Of a DNA stretch of 64,000 nucleotides, positions 45,052 through 53,980 are shown in pieces. The stretch covers positions 6,138,001 to 6,202,000 of the forward strand of contig NZ_CP106798.1 in the NCBI RefSeq assembly GCF_025642155.1. Direction: 5' to 3'. This stretch comes from Streptomyces sp. HUAS 15-9 (lineage in GTDB: Bacteria > Actinomycetota > Actinomycetes > Streptomycetales > Streptomycetaceae). Numbering within the stretch: position 1 is the stretch's first letter; each line of letters opens with the position of its first letter. Made by a program: the position numbers and the translations under genes. The notes under the pieces were generated by a model. The model saw nothing but the letters and a program-made list of their open reading frames with translations. It had not been told where the DNA came from and made no database searches.

Positions 45052-48000
45052 ATGCGAAGAACCGCCCTGCTCGCCTCCGCCGGTCTGCTGACCGCGCTCC
45101 TACCGGTCGCGTCGGCCCACGCGGCCGACGATCCCCCGCCCGTCCCCGTCGACCGCTTCGAGGGCGAGGTCCCCTTCGCCTCCCAGCCCGCCGAGGGCAT
45201 CTTCACCTGGGGCGGCGACAGCGACGACCCGCCCACCCTCACCCTCGCCGACCGCACCGACGCCCCCGAGGGCGCCAAGGTCCTCTCCGGCACGTACGAC
45301 ATCAGCGGCTACGGCGGCTTCACCCACGACTACGCCGCGAACCAGCCCGCCCACGACTGGTCCGCCCACAAGGGCATCCGCTTCTGGTGGGACGGCCAGG
45401 ACAAGGGGAAGAAGATCGCCTTCGAGATCAAGGACGGTGGCGCGGGCGGCGAGGCCTCCGAGCTCTGGACCACCTCCTTCACCGACGACTTCACCGGCTG
45501 GAAGCAGATCGAGATCCCCTTCACCGACTTCGTGTACCGCACGGACTACCAGCCCGTCGGCGGCATCGACCACGTCCTCGGACTGACGCAGATGTGGGGG
45601 TACGCCCTCACGCTCCCCGTCGGCGTACACGGGCAATTCGCCATGGACGAAGTCGAGTTGTACGGCAAGGCCGACCAGTCCCTGCGCGCCTCCGTCACCA
45701 CCGACGCTGCCGTCTACCCGGTCCGCGAGGGCGACACGGCCACCGTCGAGGTCACCCTCGCCACCACCGGCTCCGCCCCTCTCGACGAGCCCGTGACCGT
45801 TGCGTACGAGACGGCGGCCACCGGCAGCGCCGACCCCGGCAAGGACTACACCCCGGTCTCCGGCACCCTCACCTTCCCGGCGGGCACGGCCTCCGGCGCC
45901 GCGCAGACCGTCCGAGTCCCCACCCTCAAGGACAAGGCGGCCGAGTCCGCCGAGGCGATCCCCCTCAAGCTCACGGTGACCGGCGCCAAACCCCCGGCCG
46001 AGACCCCGCAGATCGTCGTCGACGCGCACGGACTGCCGTACCTGAACGCCAAGTTGCCGGTGAGGAAGCGCGTCGCCGATCTGCTCTCCCGTATGTCCCT
46101 GGCGGAGAAGGCCGGCCAGATGACCCAGGCCGAGCGCGGTGCCGTGGCGAACGGCGGTGACATCGCCACCTACGGTCTCGGCTCCCTGCTCTCCGGCGGC
46201 GGCTCCACCCCCACGCCCAACATCCCCGAGGCCTGGGCGAAGATGATCGACGCCTTCCAGCTGAGGACACAGGCGACCCGCTACCAGATCCCGCTGATCT
46301 ACGGCGTCGACGCGGTCCACGGCCACAACAACCTGGCCGGCGCCACGATCATGCCGCACAACATCGGCATCGGCGCGACGCGGGATCCTCAACTCGCCCA
46401 GCAGGCGGGCTCGGTGACGGCGGCCGAGGTGCGCGCCACCGGCATCCCCTGGGACTTCGCGCCCTGCCTCTGCGTCACCCGTGACGAACGCTGGGGCCGC
46501 TCCTACGAGTCCTTCGGCGAGGACCCGGCGCTCGTCGAGTCCATGGAGACGATCATCCAGGGCCTCCAAGGACGCGCGAACGGCAAGGACCTGAGCCGGA
46601 ACGACAAGGTCCTCGCCACCGCCAAGCACTTCGTCGGCGACGGCGGCACCGAGTTCGGCTCGTCGACCACCGGGTCGTACACGATCGACCAGGGCGTCAC
46701 CAAGGTCACCCGGCAGCAGCTGGAGGCCGTCCACCTGGCGCCGTACGAGACCGCCGTCGACCGGGGCATCGGCACGGTCATGCCCTCGTACTCCTCGCTC
46801 GACATCCTCGGCGACGGACAGGGACCGGTGAAGATGCACGCCCGCGCCGACATGATCAACGGTGTGCTCAAGGGCCGGATGGGCTTCGACGGCTTCGTCA
46901 TCAGCGACTGGAACGCCATCGACCAACTCCCCGGCGACTACGGGTCCCACGTCCGCACGGCGGTCAACGCGGGCGTCGACATGATGATGGTGCCGTACTC
47001 CTACAAGGACTTCGGCGCGAAGCTCGTGGATGAGGTGAAGGCCGGCCGGATCAGCGAGAAGCGCGTCGACGACGCTGTCTCCCGCATCCTCACCCAGAAG
47101 TTCCGCCTCGGCCTCTTCGAGCACCCGTACGCCGACACCGGTGGCGCCGCGCGGATCGGCTCGCCGGAGCATCGGGCCGTCGCCCGCCATGCCGCCGCCG
47201 AGTCCCAGGTGCTGCTGAAGAACGACGGGGGCGTGCTGCCCCTGAAGAAGTCGCAGAAGGTCTACGTCGCCGGTTCCAATGCCGACGACATCGGCAGCCA
47301 GAGCGGCGGCTGGACGCTCACCTGGCAGGGCTCCTCCGGGAACATCACCAAGGGCACGACCGTCCTGCGGGGCCTGCGCGATGCCGGCGGGTCCGTCACC
47401 TACTCCAAGGACGCCTCGGCGCCCACGTCCGGCTATGACGTCGGCGTGGTCGTCGTCGGTGAGACCCCGTACGCCGAGGGCGTCGGAGACGTCGGCAACG
47501 GCCACGACCTGCAGCTGTCCGCCGCCGACCAGGCCGCCGTGGACAAGGTGTGCGCGGCCATGAAGTGCGTCGTGCTGATCGTCTCCGGGCGGCCGCAGCT
47601 GATCGGCGACCGGCTCGGCGAGATAGACGCGCTGGTCGCGTCCTGGCTGCCGGGCACGGAGGGCGACGGCGTGGCCGACGTGCTGTACGGCAGGCGGCCC
47701 TTCACCGGGCAGCTCCCCGTGACCTGGCCCCGGTCCGAGGCCCAGCTGCCGATCAACGTCGGCGACGCGTCGTACGACCCGCAGTTCCCCTACGGCTGGG
47801 GGCTCACGACCCGGACCGAGGTCCCGCGGGGCGGGGCGAAGGCGCTGCGGGCGCTCGGGGCCGCCGCCACGGTGGCCGAGAAGAAGGGCGCGGACGGCAC
47901 GGGGCGCGCGCTGGTCGCCAAGGCGCGGCTGATCGTGCAGAACGAGATCGGGCAGCGGATCACCGCGGCGGTGGCGAAACCCTTCGCCGCCGCGGACCAT

Positions 48001-48066
48001 CTGCTGCTGACCGGACGGTACGGACAGGCGGTGCGGGAGCTGACGGCGGCCTATCGGGCGGCCTGA
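45052..48066 (+). CDS. secreted GH3-family beta-glucosidase with CBM11-like and Calx-beta-like domains
   Basis: 1,004 residues. Signal peptide 1-24 (ends ASAHA). Residues about 35-205 resemble a family 11 carbohydrate-binding module (VDRFEGEVPFASQ...DDFTGWKQIEIPFTDF). Residues about 215-330 resemble a Calx-beta module (DPGKDYTPVSGTLTFPAGT). The GH3 N domain follows (LSLAEKAGQMTQAERG, WDFAPCLCVTRDERWGRSYESFGEDP), with nucleophile D619 in GFDGFVISDW. The GH3 C domain begins LLKNDGGVLPLKKSQKVYVAG. Works outside the cell on beta-glucosides. Divergent from the GH30 gene. Confidence 0.95.
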   Translation: MRRTALLASAGLLTALLPVASAHAADDPPPVPVDRFEGEVPFASQPAEGIFTWGGDSDDPPTLTLADRTDAPEGAKVLSGTYDISGYGGFTHDYAANQPAHDWSAHKGIRFWWDGQDKGKKIAFEIKDGGAGGEASELWTTSFTDDFTGWKQIEIPFTDFVYRTDYQPVGGIDHVLGLTQMWGYALTLPVGVHGQFAMDEVELYGKADQSLRASVTTDAAVYPVREGDTATVEVTLATTGSAPLDEPVTVAYETAATGSADPGKDYTPVSGTLTFPAGTASGAAQTVRVPTLKDKAAESAEAIPLKLTVTGAKPPAETPQIVVDAHGLPYLNAKLPVRKRVADLLSRMSLAEKAGQMTQAERGAVANGGDIATYGLGSLLSGGGSTPTPNIPEAWAKMIDAFQLRTQATRYQIPLIYGVDAVHGHNNLAGATIMPHNIGIGATRDPQLAQQAGSVTAAEVRATGIPWDFAPCLCVTRDERWGRSYESFGEDPALVESMETIIQGLQGRANGKDLSRNDKVLATAKHFVGDGGTEFGSSTTGSYTIDQGVTKVTRQQLEAVHLAPYETAVDRGIGTVMPSYSSLDILGDGQGPVKMHARADMINGVLKGRMGFDGFVISDWNAIDQLPGDYGSHVRTAVNAGVDMMMVPYSYKDFGAKLVDEVKAGRISEKRVDDAVSRILTQKFRLGLFEHPYADTGGAARIGSPEHRAVARHAAAESQVLLKNDGGVLPLKKSQKVYVAGSNADDIGSQSGGWTLTWQGSSGNITKGTTVLRGLRDAGGSVTYSKDASAPTSGYDVGVVVVGETPYAEGVGDVGNGHDLQLSAADQAAVDKVCAAMKCVVLIVSGRPQLIGDRLGEIDALVASWLPGTEGDGVADVLYGRRPFTGQLPVTWPRSEAQLPINVGDASYDPQFPYGWGLTTRTEVPRGGAKALRALGAAATVAEKKGADGTGRALVAKARLIVQNEIGQRITAAVAKPFAAADHLLLTGRYGQAVRELTAAYRAA

Positions 48067-48069
48067 GCC

Positions 48070-48111
48070 GCAGCTGGGAGGCGCATCCGGCGGTGGGCGC
48101 CTCCCAGCTGC
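48070..48111 (+). terminator. 15-bp hairpin terminator after GH3 gene
   Basis: Stem 48070-48084 with 48097-48111, 12-base loop, 3 bases after the stop codon. Confidence 0.85.
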
Positions 48112-48170
48112 ATATATGACCATTCCCGCGATATCTGACCAATTTCTGTGGGTTCGGGTAGCTTCGAGAC

Positions 48171-49547
48171 ATGAAGGCCGTCGTACGGACCCGAGGCCCG
48201 GCCGGGCTGCTGCTGGCCCTGGCGCTTGCCCTTCTCACCGTGCTCGCGCCGGGCGCCTCGGCGGCCACCGACGCCACCGGCGTCACCAGTGTCTCGACGA
48301 TCGCCGAAGCCCTCCGCAAGAACCCCGTGTACGTCGACCCGGCGGCCTCCGGACAGTTGTCGGCGGCGTCCGTGCAGGCGCTCGACAGACAGATCAAGAG
48401 CGCCGACAAGCCGCTCTTCATCGCGGTCCTGCCGACCGGCTACCCCACCCGGAACCTCTTCGTCGACCTGCGCACGGCCACCGGCATCACCGGCCTCTAC
48501 GCCGTCCGCCTCGGCAACGGCTTCGACGCCCGCGCAGACTCCTCGGTCCTGCCGCGGACGGCCGTACGGAACCTGGTCACCAGCGTCCAGGGCGAGGACG
48601 CCAGGACCCAGCTGACCGACTTCACCGACCGCGCCCTGGCCAACATGGGCGGCAGAGCCCCCGCCTCCTGGGGCTCCTCCAGAAGCGGCCAGGGAGTCTC
48701 CAGCACGGCTGTGATCACGGCCGGTGTCGTGGTCGTGGCGGTCGGCGCGGGCGCGTACGCGGTGGTCCGGCGCGGCCGCCGGCGGCGCGAGGAGGAGCAG
48801 CGGGCCGCCCTGGAGCGGTTGCGGGTGGTGGTCGACGAGGACATCACCGCCTTCGGCGAGGAGCTGGACCGGCTGGACTTCCACCCGGCGGAGGCGGGCG
48901 CCGACGACGCGATGCGCGCGGACTACGAGCGCGCGCTGGACGCCTACGAACAGGCGAAGCAGTCCATGGCCGAGGCCCGCAGACCGGAGGACGTCCGGGC
49001 CGTCACCCAGGCCCTGGAGGACGGCCGCTTCTCCCTCGCCCAGCTGGCCGCCCGCCGCGAGGGCCGCGCGCTGCCCGAACGCCGTCCGCCCTGCTTCTTC
49101 GACCCTCGCCACGGCCCCTCGGTCGCCGACGCGATCTGGACACCGCCCGGAGGCTCGTCCCGTGAGGTACCGGTCTGCGCGGCGGACCAGACCCGGCTGG
49201 CCGACGGCCGCGACCCGGTCGTCCGCGAGGTGGACACCGACTACGGGCGCCGCCCCTACTGGGACGCGGGCCCGGCCTACGGCCCCTGGGCGGGCGGCTA
49301 CTTCGGCGGCGGCATCCTGCCGGGACTGCTCGTCGGCACCCTGCTCGGCAGCGCGATGGCCACCCCGTCCTACGCGGCCGACTACGGCACCGGGTACGGC
49401 GACTTCGGCGGCGGCTACGAGGGCGGCGACGTCTCCGGCGCGGACTTCGACCCCGGCGACTTCGGGGGCGGGTTCGGGGACGGCGGGGGCGGGGACTTCG
49501 GGGGCGGCGGCGACTTCGGCGGAGGGGACTTCGGCGGGGGGATGTGA
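48171..49547 (+). CDS. membrane protein with TPM-like extracellular domain and glycine-rich repeats
   Basis: 458 residues. Signal peptide 1-32 (LAPGASA). Residues about 33-160 look like a TPM/YgcG-type extracellular domain (PLFIAVLPTGYP..., TGLYAVRLGNGFDA). One membrane helix follows at about 178-200 (VITAGVVVVAVGAGAYAVV), then an Arg/Glu-rich cytoplasmic coiled segment and a PRHGP/C-containing region. The last 60 residues are low-complexity repeats of GDFGGG. Members of this family are common in Streptomyces without known function. The Gly/Phe/Asp tail resembles phase-separating or adhesive sequences, but that is speculation. Confidence 0.8.
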   Translation: MKAVVRTRGPAGLLLALALALLTVLAPGASAATDATGVTSVSTIAEALRKNPVYVDPAASGQLSAASVQALDRQIKSADKPLFIAVLPTGYPTRNLFVDLRTATGITGLYAVRLGNGFDARADSSVLPRTAVRNLVTSVQGEDARTQLTDFTDRALANMGGRAPASWGSSRSGQGVSSTAVITAGVVVVAVGAGAYAVVRRGRRRREEEQRAALERLRVVVDEDITAFGEELDRLDFHPAEAGADDAMRADYERALDAYEQAKQSMAEARRPEDVRAVTQALEDGRFSLAQLAARREGRALPERRPPCFFDPRHGPSVADAIWTPPGGSSREVPVCAADQTRLADGRDPVVREVDTDYGRRPYWDAGPAYGPWAGGYFGGGILPGLLVGTLLGSAMATPSYAADYGTGYGDFGGGYEGGDVSGADFDPGDFGGGFGDGGGGDFGGGGDFGGGDFGGGM

Positions 49548-49574
49548 GCCGAGGCCCTCGCCTTGTCCGGCTGC

Positions 49575-50009
49575 TCAGGCCTCCGGTCCGGGCAGGTCGG
49601 CCAGCCGTTCCAGCAGCGCGCCCGCCAGCGCCAGCACGCCCCGCTCCGTCTCGCCGAGGGACGCCAGCGCGGTGGCCAGCCAGGCGTCGCGGTCGGCCAT
49701 GTCCCGCTCCAGCGCCCGCCGTCCGTCGGCCGTGAGCGTCAGCACCGACCGGCGCCGGTCCTCCGTGCCCGGCTCCCGCGCGATCAGCCCCTCCGTCTCC
49801 AGTTCCGCGAAGACCCGGGTGAGCGACTGCGGCCGCTGCCGCTCCGCTGCCGCGATCTCTCCGGGGGTGGCGGGACCGTGCCGGTGCAGATGCCCGAGGA
49901 CGGCGAGCTGATTGGGGCTGAGGCTGCCGTCCCCGCGCTCCTGACGCAGCCGACGGTTCAGCCGTACGACGCCGCGTCGGATGTGGGCGGCTTCGGAGAG
50001 GTCATCCAT
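49575..50009 (-). CDS. MarR-family regulator
   Basis: 144 residues from the ATG at 50009. Winged helix: LSPNQLAVLGHLHRHGPATPGEIAAAERQRPQSLTRVFAELETEGLIAREPGTEDRRRSVLTLT, the classic MarR core with the DxRR wing. Flanking helices form the dimer. Divergent from the FUSC exporter gene with two CGTACG-containing repeats in between, so local control is likely. Confidence 0.92.
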   Translation of the reverse strand: MDDLSEAAHIRRGVVRLNRRLRQERGDGSLSPNQLAVLGHLHRHGPATPGEIAAAERQRPQSLTRVFAELETEGLIAREPGTEDRRRSVLTLTADGRRALERDMADRDAWLATALASLGETERGVLALAGALLERLADLPGPEA

Positions 50010-50016
50010 GACCGGA

Positions 50017-50064
50017 ATCGTACGCCAACTCTTACTATCCGCGCACCAGAATCCCCCGTACGAT
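50017..50064. promoter_or_regulatory. paired CGTACG repeats between marR and FUSC gene
   Basis: ATCGTACG (50017-50024) and CGTACGAT (50057-50064) form an 8-bp inverted repeat in the 62-base divergent region; each arm contains the palindrome CGTACG. Probable MarR sites. Confidence 0.5.
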
Positions 50065-50071
50065 CGACTGA

Positions 50072-51163
50072 GTGACCGCCAAACCATTACGTAACGCGTA
50101 CGAAGCGGCGCTGACGATGACGGCCGTGCTGCTCTGCTGGGCCGCCGCCCTCCGCCTGGAGGGCGCCGCCGGGCTGCACACGGACTCCGTCGTCCTCGCG
50201 GTCGCCCTGTCCCTCACCCTCGCCAGAATCGGGCGGACGGCCGACACCCGCGAACGGCTCACCGCACTCGTCCTGCTCCCCGCCGTCGCCGCGGTCTGCG
50301 CGCTGATCGGCCATCTGATCGCCGCGCACTACGCGGTGGGCGCCGCCGTCTTCACCGCCGGGATCTCGCTGCCCATCTGGATCCGCCGCTACGGCCCCGT
50401 CGCCACCAGGGCGGGCACGCTGATGACCCTGCCGTTCGTCGCGCTGCTCGTCGTCCCCGGCCCGGCACTGCCGTCCGCGGCGCAGGGCGCGCTGGTGAGC
50501 TGGGCCTGGTCGGCTCTGATCGGAGTGCTGGCGTGCGGCTGCGTCTGGCTGGTGCAGGCGCTCGCCGACAGATACGGCCCCTGGCCCGCCGAACCCGCGA
50601 CCGCTCCCTCCCCACGGCGGCCGTCCCGGCTCCGCCCCCGCCCCAGCACTCGGATGGCCGTCCAGATGGCGGTGGCCGTCGCGGCCTCCTTCGCCCTCGG
50701 CCGGCTCCTCTTCGACCACCACTGGCCGTGGGCCGTACTCACCGCGTACGTTGTCGGGAGCGGCAACCGAGGCCGAACCGACGTACTGCGCAAGGGAGTC
50801 GAGCGCTTCGCCGGAGCCTGCGCGGGCACGCTGCTGGCCACCGGCGTGGCGGCGCTGGGAATCTCCGGGCACACCGCGGTGGCCGTCATGTTCGCGGTCC
50901 TGGCCGTGGCCCTGTGGCTGCGCCCGCTCAACTACGCCTACTGGGCAGCCGGCATGACCACGGCCCTGTCTCTCCTGCTCGGCTACTTCGGCCAGGACGC
51001 GAGCAGCCTGCTCCCCACCCGCCTGGCCGCGATCGCCGTCGGCGCCGTCCTGTCCGTCGCGGCGGCCTGGTGGCTGCTGCCGGTCCCGACAAGGCCTGGA
51101 GGCCCTGGCGGCCGACGTGATCGGGTTGCCGACGGGCGCCGGCCCGCTGTTCAGGACGCGTGA
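50072..51163 (+). CDS. FUSC-family membrane protein, C-terminus possibly truncated
   Basis: 363 residues from GTG 50072. Two blocks of hydrophobic helices (1-160 and 200-340) with a central basic linker (PSPRRPSRLRPRPSTR) and the FUSC motif WAVLTAYVVGSGNRGRTDVLRKGVERFAGACAGTLLA. The family exports aromatic acids and similar compounds. The last 25 residues are Arg/Gly-rich; the +1 frame over the same stretch reads LEALAADVIGLPTGAGPLF and runs to 51170. This suggests a frameshift or small deletion near 51090 and loss of the usual soluble C-terminal domain. Tail overlaps the convergent gene by 13 bases. Confidence 0.82.
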   Translation: MTAKPLRNAYEAALTMTAVLLCWAAALRLEGAAGLHTDSVVLAVALSLTLARIGRTADTRERLTALVLLPAVAAVCALIGHLIAAHYAVGAAVFTAGISLPIWIRRYGPVATRAGTLMTLPFVALLVVPGPALPSAAQGALVSWAWSALIGVLACGCVWLVQALADRYGPWPAEPATAPSPRRPSRLRPRPSTRMAVQMAVAVAASFALGRLLFDHHWPWAVLTAYVVGSGNRGRTDVLRKGVERFAGACAGTLLATGVAALGISGHTAVAVMFAVLAVALWLRPLNYAYWAAGMTTALSLLLGYFGQDASSLLPTRLAAIAVGAVLSVAAAWWLLPVPTRPGGPGGRRDRVADGRRPAVQDA

Positions 51164-51510
51164 CGCTTGACGACGGGCTCCCGTCGGAGGGCGTAACGCT
51201 CACCGGCGGCGTGCCACCAGGCAGGCGGCGAGGGCCCGTTGACGACGACGGAGCTCGGCTGATCGGGATGGAGTCCAAGCCGCCACAGGGCACGGGCGTC
51301 GATGGAGAGGCCGATCGAATCGCTCCACCGCCCCGAGGGCTCACGCCGGCACCAGGTATCGAACCGGATCTCTTCCATCGCGAACGGCATCCAGTCGATG
51401 CCGTGTTCACGCAGTCAAGCGCAGAGGGCGACGACGCCGCGAGGACGCCTCGGCACGTTCTCGAAGGAGAGGACGTAGACCCAGTCGATCTGCTCAGTCG
51501 CGGGTGACAC
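51151..51510 (-). pseudogene. unknown protein with internal stop, third gene of the XRE-DUF397 cluster
   Basis: Starts at GTG 51510 overlapping the DUF397 stop, and runs in one frame to 51151 except for a TGA at 51415-51417 (codon 32). Before the stop it reads QIDWVYVLSFENVPRRPRG; after it LREHGIDWMPFAMEEIRFD and PDQPSSVVVNGPSPPAWW. Both halves look like coding sequence of a single 118-residue protein. An ATG at 51390 could start a 79-residue fragment. The family is unrecognised. Confidence 0.5.
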
Positions 51511-51736
51511 GGTCAAGGAACTCACTCCAGGTGGAGGGGGAGACGGAGAGGAAGGGGCTGTCGGGGGTCTTGGAGTCACGGATGTGGATGGTGGCGGGGG
51601 TGGTGGCTACCTCGACGCAGTCGCCACCCTCGTTGCTGCTGTAGCTGGACTTGCGCCATGTGTACGCGACTTCGAGGCAGTTGCCGCCTTCACTGCTGCT
51701 GTAGCTGGACTTGAACCACTGAAGTGCGGTGCTCAT
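51494..51736 (-). CDS. DUF397 protein with duplicated N-terminal motif
   Basis: 80 residues. The DUF397 signature KSSYSSxEGGxCxEVA occurs twice in tandem (residues about 9-24 and 28-43) before the usual IHIRDSKTPDSPFLSVSPSTWSEFL ending, giving a longer protein than the common 60-65 residues. The start overlaps the XRE stop by 4 bases (ATGA). DUF397 proteins are small partners of XRE regulators in Streptomyces, for example BldB/WhiJ-like sets. Confidence 0.92.
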   Translation of the reverse strand: MSTALQWFKSSYSSSEGGNCLEVAYTWRKSSYSSNEGGDCVEVATTPATIHIRDSKTPDSPFLSVSPSTWSEFLDRVTRD

Positions 51737-52554
51737 CGGTCTCCTAGCAGTTCGCGTAAGAGGCGCACGCTCTCGTCCGGAGAGAGTGCCTGTGACCGCA
51801 GCATTCCATACTTGTGGTGATAGTTGCTGACCTCATTTGGGTCGTCCACGAGGAAGCTGGCGCTCTGCACTTCCAGATACGCCAGACGCTCGTGCTCGGG
51901 TGTCTCCAGCAGAACCATGGGGCCGCCGAGACCGGCGTGCGGTGTCCGGTCCTCAGGCATGATCTGAAAGCTCATGTGGATCGGCTCGGTGTACTCCAGG
52001 ATCTGTCGGAACTGCTCCCGCATCACTTCCGAACTGCCGACCTTTCGCCGCAGGACGCCCTCTTCGATGACGAAGTGACCCACAGGCGGCCGCTCCCGCT
52101 GCCAGACCAACTGCCGCTCCATGCGCGCGTTCACCCACTGCTCGGCTGTCTCGCTCCCGATTGCCGGATACCGGTAGCCGAATACGGCGCGACAGTAGTC
52201 CCGGGTCTGAATCAGCCCCGGCACCACCTGAACCTCGTACGAGAGAAGACTGACCGCCTCCTGCTCGTGATCCACCAGCCCCTGCGCGAACTGCACGATC
52301 CGCTCACGCACCGGCATCTTCGCCACCAGCACGGCAAACGCCCCACCCGTACCTAGCAGTTCATCGAACTGATCGGCACGATCCGGCTGAAGAGCCAGCC
52401 TCCCCTGCTCGATCGACCTCACCGTGTCCACGTGCACGTTCGCCATCTCGGCGAACTGCTCCTGCGTAAGCCGCGCTTGCCTCCGATAGTGGGCGACCAG
52501 CGCCCCGACCGCCTGCCACGAACCGACCTTCTTGGGCTTCTTCGCCACGTGCAT
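51733..52554 (-). CDS. XRE-family regulator with DUF5753 domain
   Basis: 273 residues. N-terminal Xre helix-turn-helix (LVAHYRRQARLTQEQFAEMANVHVDTVRSIEQGRLALQP), then the DUF5753 domain (QFAQGLVDHEQEAVSLLSYEVQVVPGLIQTRDYCRAVF ... MERQLVWQRERPP ... YLEVQSASFLVDDPNEV). This is the WhiJ-like regulator class of Streptomyces, which works with DUF397 partners and often a divergent anti-sigma-like ATPase. Here the ATPase gene is 1.5 kb away because an IS110 element lies between. Confidence 0.94.
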   Translation of the reverse strand: MHVAKKPKKVGSWQAVGALVAHYRRQARLTQEQFAEMANVHVDTVRSIEQGRLALQPDRADQFDELLGTGGAFAVLVAKMPVRERIVQFAQGLVDHEQEAVSLLSYEVQVVPGLIQTRDYCRAVFGYRYPAIGSETAEQWVNARMERQLVWQRERPPVGHFVIEEGVLRRKVGSSEVMREQFRQILEYTEPIHMSFQIMPEDRTPHAGLGGPMVLLETPEHERLAYLEVQSASFLVDDPNEVSNYHHKYGMLRSQALSPDESVRLLRELLGDR

Positions 52555-52639
52555 GCGTGGTCCTACCTTTCAAGGGTGGTTGCTCTGGTCATTCGTAAGA
52601 TCGGAGGGCCCAGGGGTTCTCGGTATGGCTGTCATGCGA

Positions 52640-52790
52640 GCGCCGGTTCGACGGCTCAAAGGACTTGGCCGCCCGGAGCCCCGCGACGACTCGACCGCCA
52701 ATTGGGAGACGCGACTCGATCGCTGCTGTAGGACAACGTCGGCGAGGTCGTCTGCGGGATCGATGTGATGGCGAGCTGGCGGAGGGGAAC
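52640..52790 (+). ncRNA. candidate bridge RNA region of the IS110 element
   Basis: IS110-group elements encode a structured guide (bridge) RNA in the non-coding DNA upstream of the transposase. This stretch is in that place. It has related segments GACTCGACCGCC and GACTCGATCGCT (near 52689 and 52713) and a hairpin-prone GACAAC...GTCGTC (about 52732-52752). CAATTGGGAG near 52699 resembles GATTGGGAAG just past the transposase stop (53988), which could reflect donor-end pairing. Loops were not folded. Confidence 0.35.
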
Positions 52791-53980
52791 GTGCCCGAGA
52801 TCTGGGCCGGAGTGGACATCGGCAAGGAACACCACCATTGCGTGGTGATCAACGCGGATGGCGAACGTCTGCTGTCCCGTCGGGTCCTGAACGACGAGAC
52901 CGAGCTGCTGCAGCTCATCGGCGATGTCCTGGCGATATCCACCGACGTGCTGTGGGCCGTCGACCTCAACCACGGCGGCGCCGCTTTGCTGATTGGCCTG
53001 CTGCTCAATCACGGCCAGCCGATGGCTTACCTCACCGGCCTGGCGGTCCACCGGGCCTCGGCCACCTACAAGGGCGAGGGCAAGACCGACGCGAAGGACG
53101 CCTTCGTCATCGCCGACCAGGCCCGGGTCCGCCGGGACCTCGGGCTGCTGCGGCCCGGTGACGAGATCGCCGTCGACCTGCGCACTCTGACCACCCGGCG
53201 GCTGGACGTGGTCTTCGACCGCACCCGGCAGATCAACCGTCTGCGGGCTCAACTGCTGGAGATCTTCCCCGCGTTGGAACGGTCGCTGGACCTGGTCAAC
53301 AAGGGCCCGGTGACGCTGCTGACCGGCTACCAGACCCCGGCCGCGATCCGCCGCGCGGCGTCAAGCGGATCGAGACCTGGCTGAAGCACCGCAAGGTCCG
53401 CGGCGCCGCCACGCTCGCGAAGAAGGCGGTGGAAGCCGCGCAAGCCCAGCAGACTGCGCTGCCCGGCGAGAGGCTGGCCGCCGCCATGGTGGTCCGCCTC
53501 GCGAAGGGGGTGATGGCCCTCGATGAGGAGATCGCCGAGCTCGACGCCCTGATCGAGGCCAGGTTTCGCGAGCATCCGCACGCCGAGGTGATCCGCAGCC
53601 TCCCCGGTATGGGCACCAAGCTGGGTGCCGAGTTCATCGCCGCCACCGGCGGTGACATGGACGCCTTCGGCAGCGCCGACCGACTGGCCGGCTTCGCCGG
53701 CTTGGCCCCCAGACCACGCGACTCCGGCCGCGTCAGCGGCAACCTGCGCAGGCCCAAGCGGTACCACCGTGGCCTGCTGCGGTCGATGTACCTCTCGGCG
53801 ATGGTCAGCATCACGACATGCTCCGCCTCCAAGGCGTACTACCAGCGCAAGCGCAGCGAGGGGAAAGGACACAAGCAGGCCCTGCTGGCCCTCGCTCGCC
53901 GCAGGCTCAACGTCTTGTGGGCGATGATCCGTGACGGAGAGTGCTATCAAGGTTCACCTCCCGTCACGGCTGCGGCTTGA
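52791..53980 (+). pseudogene. IS110-family transposase, one frameshift
   Basis: GTG start behind GGAGGGG. The N-terminal DEDD RuvC-like domain has WAGVDIGKEHHHCVV and KTDAKDAFVIADQARV. The C-terminal transposase_20 part has IRSLPGMGTKLGAEFIAATGGD, RLAGFAGLAPRPRDSG with the conserved Ser/Gly region, and SEGKGHKQALLALARRRLNVLW. About 396 residues in total, a normal length. Near 53357 the frame must shift -1: after TPAAIRRA the coding continues as VKRIETWLKHRKVRG, consistent with one missing C. Intact domains on both sides suggest a fresh mutation or sequence error. Confidence 0.88.

Noticed and set aside
45100..48123. Long open frame on the minus strand opposite the GH3 gene
   Set aside because: A high-G+C shadow: its translation lacks family motifs and is Gly/Arg/Asp/Val-biased, while the plus strand encodes a complete GH3 enzyme.
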